Source: Isoetes taiwanensis (taxonomy: Eukaryota > Streptophyta > Lycopodiopsida > Isoetales > Isoetaceae). Taken from it: 64,000 nucleotides of DNA. Made by a program: the position numbers and the translations under genes. The stretch is from the NCBI GenBank assembly GCA_021234155.1, contig JAJEKV010000045.1:7919105-7983104 (forward strand), read 5' to 3'. Of this stretch, positions 1-11,946 are shown piece by piece; the stretch's first letter is position 1; every line of letters starts with the position of its first letter. The notes under the pieces are model-generated. The model saw only the letters and a list, made by a program, of their open reading frames with translations, had not been told where the DNA came from and searched no databases.

Positions 1-1109
1 TACGCCAATCCTAAATGAGCTGCATTATGGCAAATGGCTATGGCTATTAAAGCCTGAGAATATAAATCATGTTAGCCTGTATGACACAAAAGATGGTACA
101 ATGGTTTGCCATATTATTTTATGTTGTGCCAATTCTCCAGTAGAATCAAAGAATTTCATAGCTAAACTCTTTGTCTTAGATGTTCCGTCAGCTATGTTGC
201 TCAACTTATTTTGCTTTTCGTTGAATGTTAAGGATGTAGATAACCAATAAGCTTTTACAGTTGTAAGATATCCTTAAAAAGTAGTTTACTTCAGGAAATT
301 ATAAATATGTAACTATAGCTTTGTTCTTTCTTTTGCAAAATATAATATCCCTCTTAAAATTATTTCCTTCTCTCATCAATATTTAGATGCACAAACTCCA
401 TCTAACAGGGAAACTCCTAAGCCAACTAGTGGATCTTTTGTGGGCACATATCTCATTATGCATTATTTAACGGATGACTTTTGCATATGGACTATTAAAA
501 AGCTCTAATAGGCCAACAAAACTTGAAATCCGAAATGCTAAGTAAGGATGTTGAATGTTAGGTAAAAAGATAGAATAATTAGGTAAAAGCCAGAATGCAA
601 CATAAAAACGTTCAAGGAAACTGCCTTTAATATCCTGGAAATGAAACTGTGACACGTGGCAACGCACAATTTGAAGAAAGGGCAGAATGTGTTGTAAGTT
701 GATTTTACGTTTCTCTTCTTCAGATGGTATAGTCCAGTAATGTGATACCTGTGTTAAATTTGAGGGATTCGTATTCTTTCTGGTATGGTTACTCCTCCAA
801 CGAAGTTCCAAAAGCTGCAAAGAGCATTGATATAATAATTGACTCGAATAACTATATTTTTTGGTATTCTGTAACATTAAATCCCCATATTCAATCAAAC
901 AAAAAACCAACAGTCCCCTTTCTGTAGCACAGATTCAAGCTTTTGAAAAAATAATCCGAATAAGTATTATGAATTAGGTGTCGACTGTGATTTCGCCATC
1001 TTGGGCAATTTGAATTCAAATATTTTACACCTCTTTAAAAATAAAGACATGTTGGAAAATCAGAACTTCGATTCTTCTTTTATAAAATCTTATTCCTATG
1101 ATAAGGAAA
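1..1109. other. Intergenic, no gene recognised
   Basis: AT-rich sequence with only short overlapping frames on both strands (the longest, 467-910 on minus, matches nothing I know and has no domain motif). No splice-supported exon series, RNA gene or transposon end is apparent. Confidence 0.6.
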
Positions 1110-1143
1110 CATGTATTTCCTTATCATAATAAGGAAATACATG
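1110..1143. repeat. Perfect 15-bp inverted repeat (hairpin)
   Basis: Arms 1110-1124 and 1129-1143 are exact reverse complements (CATGTATTTCCTTAT) around a 4-base loop CATA. It could form a cruciform or RNA hairpin. No transposon terminus or terminator context is visible, so function is unknown. Confidence 0.85.
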
Positions 1144-2020
1144 ATAAGGACCAAAGATTTCTTCAGGCCCATCTTCATAAAGTCATGGTATCAAGTATTG
1201 TATTCTTTTGAAGTATAAATTTTGATTGATTGTGAAAACATGACTTTCAAGTATGATTTAAGCCACTTCACCCTCGGGACACGGAGGGCAACCCGTCGTG
1301 CGCAGCACCTTGTTAACAATTAATTGCATCTCTTAAACCTGTAATCTGCTCGAACATAACTTACTCAAAATCAACCAACATCAGAATTTAATGTTTACAT
1401 TATCATTTGTTACTGCTGTACATGAACATGAACTGTATATGTGCAAGGACTTGGCATTCTACTTCAATCACATACAATGTCCATTACCTGTACTAAGCAT
1501 TTCAGTGGAGTTTCCAAAGCAAGGTAGCACATAAGATAAATTTTTTACACCTTATTTTTGACGTTTCCTCCATGACTGTTCGCTCTTGCTCCTTTGTCTG
1601 CATAGGAAGTCTCATGCTATAGTCAAACCTCCTCATATTTTTCAGCCTTTTGCATTTTGCCACTAGCTTGGCCATTGCCCTTGACCTTTTTCCTTTGTTC
1701 AGTTCTGCAGAAGGATGATTACTGCCCCCAACTATTGTTTAGTGCCAAGATCACATAACAACTCAGTTCGCAGCAAAGATAAGAGGACAAACATACCATC
1801 TAAATTCGTACAGATTAAAACCCCTTCCGGCATGTGTTCTACTTGAATGCAAAGGATGCATTTCAAGAAAATAGCAGAATAAGAGGAGAAAGGAAAAAGT
1901 AGGTCACAGAAGGGGAGAAGGCAGAAACAGCGGCAGAACTTCCGGTTAGCCGGTATGCACAGCAGCCGCCTGGCAACAGGGATGACCTAGCATTTACAGC
2001 TTACAGCAGGTTTTTAGCAG
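1144..2020. other. Intergenic, no gene recognised
   Basis: No coding region or element is supported. Bases 1260-1310 are locally GC-rich but match no gene I recognise. Confidence 0.55.
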
Positions 2021-2072
2021 TTTTTGGCATATTCTAGGTATATGCTAGCATATACCATGAATATGCCAAAAA
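2021..2072. repeat. Near-perfect 25-bp palindrome
   Basis: Arms 2021-2045 and 2048-2072 pair at 23 of 25 positions around a 2-base centre TA. The outer ends are TTTTTGGCATATT and AATATGCCAAAAA. The almost loop-free structure may be a fold-back remnant of a very small transposon. No target-site duplication was identified. Confidence 0.8.
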
Positions 2073-2376
2073 CCCACATAAACAAAGGATTGCCCCCCTA
2101 GGGGCAACCCAAAAATGAGGAGCAGAACAAAGCTAAGAGCATCGGAGCAACAAATCAGAATATGGGGAGCAAACTTGGAATAATTGAAAAAAACATGAAT
2201 ATCACAACCGGGACGATAGAGGCAAATGAGGCCAAAGAAGATGGATCCAATAAATGGCTGTAGAATGGACATCTAGATTGGAAATCCTTATACTAGGGAA
2301 GGGTAGAAGTGAGTGGCATATTATATGCCTAGGAGCATTAATAAATATATACCAAATATCTGCAGAAATGAAAAAT

Positions 2377-2391
2377 ATCACTCTATAATCC
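2377..2391. repeat. Target-site duplication, LINE-1 3' side
   Basis: ATCACTCTATAATCC directly abuts the poly-T (antisense poly-A) of the LINE at 2392 and recurs exactly at 8751-8765, immediately beyond the LINE 5' end. A perfect 15-bp duplication of this kind is the signature of target-primed reverse transcription. Confidence 0.93.
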
Positions 2392-2407
2392 TTTTTTTTT
2401 TTTTTTT
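2392..2407 (-). other. LINE poly(A) tail (T16 on plus)
   Basis: Sixteen T residues on plus are the 3' poly-A of the minus-strand LINE, adjoining the left target-site duplication. Confidence 0.9.
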
Positions 2408-2535
2408 GAGGGATAAAAAATATTTTATTTACTTAGAGAGAATGATACAAAGCCACATGGCAGAGGTGCACCCATCCACGAATATGAGATGGGGGTAGCT
2501 ATGTAGCTCCAGCTTGTACTATTCTCTTTCCCGAC

Positions 2536-5500
2536 CTAGACCAGATTAAAGTAGGTGCCCCATATTTCTTCCTTTACCTCTTCTTCACATTTAAAAGCTA
2601 GCCTAAATTTTTTAAGTCTTTCAAGTACCAGGTGAAGTAGCTGAGTTGATGATATGGATACCTCCTGATTCTCAAATAAGACTCGGGCATTCCTCCTTTT
2701 CCATATTGACCCGGATCGTCCGTGCCCCGGGCTATGTGAAAAGAAATCTTCTTCTTGGGATACCATTACGGAGGGAGAATTCCTAGCAGCAATTCTTTGG
2801 TTCCTAAGGGTATTCGAACCTATCCGGACTCCAGCCCATACTTCATGCAAGCATCCCACATTCCACCGAGACAATGTTCTATGGATTCTTCTTCCTCTTC
2901 ACACATAGACACATGGGCTCACGTTATTGTCCCATTTGGAGACTAGATGATTGACCCTTGGGACCACGTGGATCACTTGCCAAAGAAAGGCGTTGATTCG
3001 TGGAGGGAGGAATTTCAGCCAAGCATTTCTCCGGATGTTTTTAAGGATGTCCTCCGTGATCACTAGCTCCCCTTGGGAGATCTTTGGAAGAAGTCCCTTA
3101 GTCTTCAAACTACTTGTAGCATGACTTCACAAACTTGTTTGGTCAGTATCGAAGGAAGCACGACCCATGGACTTTGATCTCCTCTATTTATTGTGTTTTG
3201 GGAGTCTGAGGAAGCCACGCATTCCCAAATTATCTTGTTCGCCTCTTTTAAACCAAAGCGGGGCTTGAAATGCTTCCCAATGGCCAGGTGCTCTCCCATA
3301 TACCTGCGAGCACAAGAATGTATACTCAGATTTTTCCATCTCTTCACAATCCTCGCGCCAGCCACTATACCTAATGGGCCTTGTTTATTGTGCAATTCCA
3401 CTTTGGTACCCACCATGGAGGGGAGGTCCCCTTTAAATTTCTATAGCGATATCAAGCGTGAATAGTTTCTTTATGGCATTCCAAGCGAAATAAGACCCTT
3501 CGTGAAGGGGAGGCTTCTTTACATGGCTTGAGATAAAAAAAGAGAGACCATGGGGCGAGACCTTGACGGAGGGCTTACTATGCTTACAAGAATATAATAG
3601 AGCTTGGTTGATGAGGTGCAAACACGGAGACTTCACCTTTCCTGAAGAATCATCCATATGAATTTGGCTATTAATACTTTGCTCTGTAAGACTATGTCAA
3701 ACATACCAATTCCCCTTCTTTTTGTCCCTCTTGCACTTCCACCAAGCAATTTTGATCGTTGCACCTTCTTCATTACCTCCCCGGGCGAAGTTTGAATCAG
3801 CCCTTCTAATTCTCGCACCTTCTCCCTGAGACAAGTAGAATTGATGATATGTATACATAAGTATTACTTAGCACATGTTTTGCCACGGTAATCCTCCCCG
3901 CAAGGGATAACTTTGCTACCTTCCACCAATTTAGGTGTTTATGTAGGCCTAGTAGCATTTCATCCCATATTCGTGCACTAGTGATGTTAATGCCCTTTGG
4001 GATTCCCTAACAAGCTGGAGTGTTCACCCTCGGGGATAACTTTCCATGGTAAGCTTTCCAAACATGTGGGATGCCTGTTCTCCAAAGGCCCTTTGACCGC
4101 GAGCATTTTTCCAATTTATGAGGCGACTGAAGCTATTGAAAAGGTGGCCGGTGGTTGTCCGCACATGACATATTGTTTTCCTCCTGCCTCGATAAACGTA
4201 AATGAGTCGTCGCGCATACCGGTTCTGATTTGTTGAGAACCGTCCCACATTTCTAGTCCACGAGCGAGACCGTCCGCGGATGCTTGCGGGAATAAGCGTG
4301 AGAGAGCCTGCTGCTATATTGAAGAGGAAGGGAGCCAGGGGGACAACCTTGCCTGATGCCCCCTCTTAATCTCGAATATAGGAGATGATTCACCTTGAAA
4401 TAAAGGCTGAGGCTCGAGCTGATCTCAATAGTTTCATTACCCCTTACGTAAAAATATCCCCACAACCTAGCTTGAGCATCATTTTATCACGAGAAAACTC
4501 CATCTAATCTTTGTCATATGCCTTGGTGAAATCTAGCTTTAGATAGGCTACTTTTTTGTCTGTTTTTCGGCGGTGCAACCCTTCAAAAGCTGCTGCCACA
4601 TTGCTTTCGGAATACTCCCCTGCCAGGTAAGAAGCCGGATTGGGCCTGTGAGATACCTTCCGCTAAAATTGGTTTGATCTTCTCGCCATAGCCTTGGCTA
4701 TGATTTTGTAAAATCTGAGATAGAAGTGTGATAGGCCTCAATCGTTAATTGTGCTTGGCTCCTTACACTTGGGTACCAAGGCAATGCGACTTGTATTCAA
4801 TCTTGGATTTAAATTTTCAGCTTGCAAGAAGTCCGTGTATGCTAAAAGATATCATTTTAATCCATTCCCAATTGCATTGGTAGAATTCGATGGGAATTCC
4901 ATCCATACCGGACATTTATTCTTAGCCAATAGGAGGGTGGCTTTTCAAGATCCTCCATAGAGAGAGGGCGACTCGAATATCTTTTGGCTAGAGCTCATTA
5001 TAGGTGAAACTTTTGAGATCACTAGCTCTTCATATGTATCTTGGAATGGTAAGTTATGTTCTTCAAAAAAAACCTTGGAAATGATTATGTAAGTACCGTT
5101 TTAGATCCCACAGGGGATTTGAGGGTCGAGCAAGTCGCCTAGTGCAATGGTTGATAGAGTAGGCGACCTCTTCTTTTCTTTATTTGTCTTAAAGAAGAAC
5201 TTGGTGCATTTATCACCTTCATTTAGCCAAGTCAAATCGCTTTGCATCTGTTCTCCATTATCTTGACTTCCTCTAGTGCCTTTATCTGTTCTATTATTCC
5301 CTTCTCCTCTATCCCGTCATTCGGGCCCAATGCTCTAAGTGAGTGGAGCTGATTGTAAAGGCTATCCAACTCTCCCCTCTCCCTTTGCACTTTAGCTCTA
5401 CCCCAACTTTTGGCGTAATTTTTTATATTACCCAGGGCCGTTATCATGGTTTCCATCCCTGAGCCCGTTCTGAAAGTGGATTGCCATATGCTTTTACAAG

Positions 5501-6299
5501 CCTCCACAAATTCTGGATCTTTCAGATATCTAGTGTTGAGTTTGAATACTGTTTTAGAGGTTCTAATCTGGCAAATCTGGGTAGATATGACCTGTGGATT
5601 GTGATCCGAGATAGCATTTTGTAGAAGGTTGGATCTATGCGCGTTTGGAAGGATGGTAAGTGCCTCATCGTTGATGTAGCATCTATCATGTCTTGCATAA
5701 GTCCTACCCATGCCTACCCATCCGTTACACCATGTATAGCCCTTATCTCCGTCTACTTCCATGAAGCCTATATCTTCTAACAGTTTGCACCACTGTACTT
5801 TCTCAAACCCATGCACAATTGCAGATGATACCCCTTGTCTATCCTCAGCTGCCTCCACCATATTGAAGTCTCCTACCATTAGCCAAGCTACCTTGTTCCC
5901 GAAACCTTTTAATTTGTGTCTAAGAGTGGTCCATAGGGCACCTCTGCCTCTGGGGTTGTTATGGGCGTAAACATTCACCAAGCCCCATACTTTACCTTCA
6001 TGTTGCCATAAGATTAGAGACCATCTCCCAAATCTGTCTACCTGTGACTCACATACTTTTACTTCTTTTTTCCACGCGATGAGGGTCCCTGCACTAGAAG
6101 TTTCCTTTACTGCAGCAATACCCACGTATTCATTGCCTATTACTTTGAACAGCTCCTGTATTTCTTCCTTTTTACACTTATGTTCTTGTAAGCATATCAC
6201 ATCCGGGTTGATCCCCTTTATGGCGCTTGCTAACCTACTCTTCTTGTACTCAGAGGATTTTACTCCCCTAATATTCCAACTGAGAATTTTATGATTCAT
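2536..6299 (-). pseudogene. LINE ORF2: endonuclease / reverse transcriptase, broken
   Basis: The N-terminal 355 codons (5232-6299) are open and read as an APE-type endonuclease: it opens MNHKILSWNIRGVKS, has the LQEH metal-site motif, GDFNMVE and the terminal SDHNP. The nick at the target T-rich site would be made by this domain. Reverse transcriptase follows in several frames: a G-IRQGCP box near 4370, and the catalytic box near 4206-4217, where the usual YADD reads MRDD. The C-terminal zinc-finger-like region of plant LINEs (zf-RVT, with LKFLPPRINAFLW) is at 2899-3108 and the tail ends near 2536. No RNase H domain was seen. The ATG overlaps the ORF1 stop by 11 bases. Confidence 0.88.
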
Positions 6300-8745
6300 A
6301 AAGAGATGTTTCCGGACCCTTTTTCCTCTTCATGCTATCCAACCCTTCTTCTTCTAGACTTGTGCTTGTTACCTTTTTGTTTTTTTTCCCTGTTAGAGTA
6401 GGGGGGTCTTCATCCACCATGTCCTCCTCTTCCATTAGATCCGCCCACTTATTTTTGTTTGGGGGAATGACTCTCTCTATTTCATCCAATTCCCCATATA
6501 CCACTATATCTCTCCCAATCCCCTCCTTCCGCTTGAGAAAGCATTCCCTTCTGTGTGTTTGTTGTTTCAGAATGTCTTGAGAGAAAGGATTTTTGCTCCT
6601 AGAACAATGTGAGTACTTCGGAGATGCACAGGGGAGAGGTTTTGACCGGGAGTGCTCCGCTTCTCAGAGCAATGTTCCTAGTCCTCCCTTTTTGTTTGGA
6701 ACCTACCACTTCCCATGGTGATCGATGCGCTTTTGGTAGACTTATGAGATTCTTGGGCGTGATTGTCGATTCATTAGCTAGCTTTCCCCACGATGTTGGG
6801 CGGTGATTCTCACCTCCTGGCTAGGGGCATGGGGTGATACTTACTTGAGTGATGGGGTGGCTGGCTGGGTGCACCATTGGGTGTGGGAGGATCATTAAGG
6901 CCGGTCGGAGCTTGTTGTTGAGGAGTCCCGGCTTTTCTAGACCGACTTGGGGTTCTCTTCTAGTCCTTCAATCTTTATGTAAGGAAACATACGTATATTT
7001 CCCACCTATTGGTCAATTTCGGGGGAACTTGAAAGAGCATTTGCCACTCTTAACTACCACCCCTTTAGGTATGCCCGACGTTTTCGGTATTGCTACACAA
7101 ATCTTTGGTCCTTTGGCGATGGAATGTGAGATATATGCTCTCCGTGTTAGCAATGACCTTTAGGAATCAAAAGGTACCAACATGTCGGAGGTAAGTGTTC
7201 GATCTCTAACCAACATGGAATTTTGATGGCGAGATTTGATGGGGAGAAGCCGGTGAGTAATATTGATATAAAATGTACTCTCCATGAATGAGTCTCTCTA
7301 GCGGGACACCATCTTATCTACCAACTGCCTTCGGCTATCAAAAGAATGAGAAAGAAGTTACTTCCCGGTGCCTTTAGCGATTACCGTGTTGAGGTAGGCC
7401 TAATTTCTTGGTGTCTTTGAGAGCCAAGTATTCCGTTTACGGAGGTCCGAGGAATCCTCCGTAAAGAAGCCAATGACGGATCGTGATACCGGGTTCTCCA
7501 CCACTTTTACGTGCATATCGTGATCTATCTACGCTATTGGATAGTTAGACTCCTCGTCTACTTCCATGTTTCCAACACTTTCAGTTCCATTTTCTTCAAG
7601 TTGGCCTTTGTTCAATTTGCCCGGATCTTGAGCAAAACACGCTTCTACTATTTTAAGTCTTGCATCTACTCTCAAACTCACCCGTGTTTTTACATTTGGC
7701 ATCTTATTCTTTATCCACTCCGAGAATCTAGGCTTGTTCACTCTTGCTATCGTGTCATTGTTTTTCCAAGCCTCCCTTACATTACTCCTTGCATTACCAC
7801 TAGCCGGACCCCGATCTTCCCCTACTCTTACTTTACCTTCACTATCCTGTTTTGCAGTTACGAAAGATCACATTATCTCTTGATGTAGAGGGATAACTCT
7901 TACCTCTGTTTAAGTCCTTTGGGAATGCTTGATTGTCATCTGCTCCGGCCTCCATCATGATCTTATCGGTTTCGTTGATTGCTCTATGCCTTGGGGCATG
8001 TGGTGCGGGTGAGTGGCGTAGGCACGGGGGCGTTTCCTTTAGAGCCTTGTTGGGGACGGATGCCCCTTCAGGTGTTGGGGATCAAAAAGCCCCTTTAACA
8101 ACTGCGTGATGCCTAGTAGCTAGTAGCCCTTCGCCTTTGAAGAGAAGCTTCCTCTACTTCCACTGGTGAAGGTGTTCTTACTACCCTCCATGCCCGATTT
8201 TCTACGCCCCATCGGGGCTGTGTCATTGTATTGCATTGGTGTTCCTTTGCTCCTACCATCTTGATGCAAAGGCGGATGATTTGGGTTTTTGTAGTACCGA
8301 TTCGTCTCCTACACATCTCCTTCTTTGCGGAGGTTCTCCACGCCACATTTCCTTCTTAGTTCTTAGAACTCAATGGGTCTTACGTGCCTATTTGAAATTG
8401 CAAAAGCATCTCGAATTTGGGGCTTTTGCCCTCAGTCTTTGCAATCGAAGCTTGTTGTGCTATTTTTGTGAAGCTGGAGCCGTGGAACGGCGACCTCCCA
8501 AAATCGTGACCTGCCTCACCTACCTGTGAAGCTGAAGCTGCCCCAACTGAAATCGTCTGCAGGCCCTTGGAAGCCCCATCGGCTGGGGACTGGTTGCAGA
8601 CCTCAGAGGTCTGCCGGATGGCTGCAATCCCGCCTGCTCTGGCGATGGCTGGGTGATTCGGGGGCCATGGGGCCCCGTTGCTTTTACCTGGGTCGGACCC
8701 AGGCCTCCCAACAGCCGCCTCTGTTTCCGCTTCCGCTTCACTCAT
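6289..8745 (-). pseudogene. LINE ORF1, broken
   Basis: ORF1 of plant L1 elements is an RNA-binding chaperone that packages element RNA. Here the region between the LINE 5' end and ORF2 has only fragments in different frames: an Ala/Gly/Ser-rich N-terminus (MSEAEAETEAAVGRPG, 8380-8745), a basic piece (8113-8346), a middle piece (7529-7741) and an acidic C-terminus (6289-6504) that ends in TAA inside the ORF2 start. I could not place a clear DUF4283 or CCHC motif, so the identity rests on position and on the boundary evidence. Confidence 0.65.
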
Positions 8746-8750
8746 GTCTC

Positions 8751-8765
8751 ATCACTCTATAATCC
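8751..8765. repeat. Target-site duplication, LINE-1 5' side
   Basis: Exact copy of 2377-2391, marking the 5' end of the LINE. Confidence 0.93.
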
Positions 8766-10146
8766 TGCATATTCCCATGCTAGACATAGCAAAAGATGTT
8801 AAGAGAACAAAGTAAAAATTAGAGAAGGTCGAGTAGAACAAGGAAACAAATTCGGCCATGGGAAACAACTTGATGAAGGAAATAGAAAAGCTAGGAACAA
8901 AAGTTCGATCAAAACATATGATGTTGTTTGTTTGAGTGTGATTGAGCTTTGTCAGGATTGGGAGCAGATTTGGGAACAATAGGCATGATTCAGCTAAAAA
9001 ATCGTGCAACCTTGAATGGTTGATGGCCTGATTCAGAAACAATAGCCTAGGGAAGACAACCTTGCAAAAAGGACCATGTCCGGAAGATGAAATTCACTAG
9101 AAAATATCTAAGAAGCAATGGTTAGGTGTATAGAATGGCAAGCACAAGTAAAGATAGAAAAGGAAAGAAGAGACTCATATACAGTGGACAATAGAGGAAA
9201 AATTCTTCAAGAACCTTCGAGTCAAAAGCCATATTCCCTACACAGCCCTTATTGAACCTTACTATCAACACTAAAAAAGACCAGCTATATTATGTCATGG
9301 CGGGGATGCACTTGGCAATACAGTAGGAAATGGAGCTTCGTTAACAAATAGAAAATCATAGTAGAAAATTCAACGAGATTAACATTGGAATGACCGAAGC
9401 ATCCAGCAGGAAGAGAAATTGGAAGGAATTGGCAATACTTCACTTAGAGCTTCTAAATTAGCAGATTGAAAGGAATTGGCAATAGCTTCACTTAGAGCTA
9501 TTTGGCATATCAAGCTATGCTAGTGCAATGAGCACTTATAAAACGTTGTATACGTTAGGATTTATTGTTAATGCCATATTCCAATTTTACCACTTGAATG
9601 TTAAGACAAATGACACATGTTGAATGTTGACATGTTGTATATGTTAACTCCAGAAGAGTATACAGGAGCATTCGGTGAATCTAAAAACACAGACGTGGTG
9701 ACAGACAAACGACTCTCTTAGCTTATTTGATAGTACTGGTGACCATCAAAGTCTAAAACCTGCACAAGCCATAAGAATTTCGTAGAAGCCCTAACAAACT
9801 CTGAAGGAATTCTGTAGAAATCTTGTAAAAACTTTGAGAATCCATAAAAACCCTCTAAATACTCAAACCACTCAAAAATGCCTTCAACCTTCACTTTCTG
9901 ATTTCTTTATGCAGGGGGAGGACAGATGCAGACAAGAACAAAACTCCTTGCTTGCCCGTTCTGCCTCGTTTGTCCCATTGCTTTATTATGGGGTTGTCTC
10001 ATTATTTTTTGGTATCTCTGTTGTCTCTCCTGTTCTTGTAGTTTAGCCAACATATTTACCATTTTCTCCCTTCATTTGTTCCATCTTCTTTTACTCCTGT
10101 CAGCCTAGTTTGCTCTGTTCTTGTTTGGGTTGATTCCTCTTCTATC
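8766..10146. other. Intergenic, no gene recognised
   Basis: Only short frames on both strands (for example 8752-9042 minus) and no domain-level match. Nothing transposon-like was recognised. Confidence 0.5.
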
Positions 10147-10183
10147 GGCCACTTGTTTGTGTCATAGGACCCATCTTAGGAAT
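10147..10183 (+). repeat. 37-bp direct repeat, left copy
   Basis: Runs from GGCCACTTGTTTGTGTCATA to CTTAGGAAT and recurs exactly at 11210-11246. The two copies bracket about 1.03 kb. The length is too long for a typical target-site duplication. A segmental duplication or a recombination footprint is as likely. Confidence 0.85.
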
Positions 10184-10223
10184 GCCACGGTTCTATTGCT
10201 AAAGCAATAGAACCGACATTCCT
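10178..10223. repeat. Hairpin with 12-bp perfect stem
   Basis: GGTTCTATTGCT (10189-10200) and AGCAATAGAACC (10203-10214) pair around AA. An outer stem AGGAATG/CATTCCT (10178-10184, 10217-10223) extends it. It begins inside the left copy of the 37-bp direct repeat. A fold-back element end is possible. Confidence 0.75.
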
Positions 10224-10457
10224 TGGATGGGGACGCCTCATCTCACATCTCCTATTTATTCTGCCTCTTCTTCCGTGTTCATTCATCGGCGTTCTCTTGA
10301 GCTAGTATTCTCCTCCTTCTTTGTCCTACCAGTCTCACTCACCCTCCCTCCCTTAATGGTTCCCTACTTTAGGCCATGTTTATTTTCTTGGTTGCCATTA
10401 TTCTGTTGTGTCATTTCTATGTTTTTTGTGAGCGTAGAGGTTTTTATGCTTCATTTT

Positions 10458-10730
10458 GCTCGGCATGGCATTATAGCCTCCGATGCATACTTATTATTAT
10501 TTTATTCTTTCTCCACGTGGCACTGTAGCCTCCGAGGCATATTTATTATTTTGTTCTTTCTTGGCGTGGCACCTCCAAGGTTTTCTTCTTTTTCATTTTC
10601 TCTCGGCGTGGCAATGTAGCCTCCGAGGTAGCACTAACCAGATGTTTTTTCTGCGATGGTCATTCCGTGGACAGTTTCTGGTTAGTCGGCTGTTGTTTCT
10701 TCCTCGGCGTGGCCTCGGAGCCTCCGAGTG
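10458..10730 (+). repeat. Degenerate tandem repeat, CGTGGC...GCCTCCGAGG units
   Basis: About five units share a core of GGC(A/G)TGGC, then a variable A/T stretch, then GCCTCCGA(G/T)G, with TTATTATTTT-rich spacers. Unit starts lie near 10460, 10515, 10563, 10604 and 10700. The unit length varies (roughly 40-95 bp), so this looks like old satellite-like DNA, not a gene; the open frames over it are repeat-driven. Confidence 0.6.
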
Positions 10731-11209
10731 CTATTATATTCTTTTTCTAAACTGAAGTTTGGAACAGGCCCCGGCTTACAGTTCCTAACTTTCTAACGGA
10801 TCATTCTTGTTTTCAGACTTTTTAGTGCAGGTCCTTTTTTGCAGTTCTCTCGGTTGTCAGCGCCATTATGTTTGCAACGACTCACTTCTTGGCCGACATA
10901 TGCTGGTGGCATTCAATGAGAGCATTGGCGACCATTTTTCATTAGGGATTTCCTCGAAAACCCGAAAGAACAGCAGGGTGTCTCATCTCGATGAGGAGCG
11001 GTAGTCGATTTTCTCACATTTGCATATACCAATAGCGGAACAATCGTCTTTTATCTAGCACTCTTCAGTTTTATCATGCTCTCGATAAATTGTCTAGTTT
11101 CGGAGCATGTTCATTTTTTTCAAGCGTTTCAGATTTTCTATTCCCTAGTAGGGGGATCAGTATGTACTCAAAGATTTTACAAAAGCTCAATGAGAACACC
11201 ACTTCACTT

Positions 11210-11246
11210 GGCCACTTGTTTGTGTCATAGGACCCATCTTAGGAAT
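11210..11246 (+). repeat. 37-bp direct repeat, right copy
   Basis: Exact copy of 10147-10183. Confidence 0.85.
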
Positions 11247-11410
11247 TGTGATATATGGATTGTTTATAGCACTAGCCATGCATAGCATTCATTCAGTAAT
11301 ATATTTGTAATAATTTTGTTTGCTTCTCCTTCTAATTCAAGCTCTCTCTGTGTAGAATATGATCTTTATCTACTGTAATTTACGACACTCGAAGTAAAAC
11401 ATGATTTTTT

Positions 11411-11515
11411 TACATGATATGTCTTCAGCTTGGTGAATATTATTCCACGATATGTCTTTAGCTTAGTGAATATTTTCAGACGTGATATGTCTTTAGCTTG
11501 GTGACTATTATTCTA
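11411..11515 (+). repeat. Three tandem ~34-bp units
   Basis: GATATGTCTT recurs at 11416, 11449 and 11484 (steps of 33 and 35), each followed by (C/T)AGCTT(G/A)GTGA(A/C)TATT. A C12 run lies just downstream at 11589-11600. Confidence 0.8.
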
Positions 11516-11946
11516 ACACGAAACTACAAAACAATACAATACCCCTCGGGCCTTTGGAAGGCAATCCTTTATGCGTAGCAAACCCCTTCCCCCCCCCCCC
11601 TCCCCAAAGAGCTTAAGCAAACCCGATTACATGAAACAATATATTTTGCCTACATAAACATTAGAAGAAAAAAAAATAAAGTTTGTGTACGCACTGGCAG
11701 CTTCAAAATATGTAAAGCGCATATTGTACATCAAAAAATATATATTTTGGACTTTATACCTCTAGTCTTTATATTTATACGTACAGAACCTATTCCCCAT
11801 CTTATCTTATCTTAGTATTATTTGGTTGGTAAGATTAGAAGTCCGGTAAGATTAGCATTCCATAAAGTTATGGCAAAAAATGCTTCAGTCTCTTGATTGG
11901 GTCAAAAACTCCATGCCTTTAGTATAGCTTTCAAAGATATTTTGCA

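Larger units (their letters stand above)
2392..8750 (-). mobile_element. Full-length decayed L1-type LINE (6.36 kb)
   Basis: This non-LTR retrotransposon lies on the minus strand, bounded by the 15-bp duplications at 2377-2391 and 8751-8765. Reading leftward it has ORF1, then ORF2 (endonuclease, reverse transcriptase, C-terminal zinc-finger region), a short 3' UTR and a poly-A tail. Length and order fit plant L1 elements. ORF1 starts only 5 bases inside the left boundary, so a normal 5' UTR is missing and the copy is probably slightly 5'-truncated. Both ORFs carry many stops and frameshifts, so it is dead, although the perfect duplication argues that the insertion is not extremely old. Confidence 0.92.

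Noticed and set aside
8380-8762. Several overlapping frames on both strands near the LINE 5' end
   Set aside because: High local GC removes stops in all frames. Only 8380-8745 minus starts at the LINE boundary and was kept as ORF1.
10227-10755. 130- and 90-codon hydrophobic plus frames resembling membrane proteins
   Set aside because: T-rich, built over degenerate repeats, and without a conserved motif.
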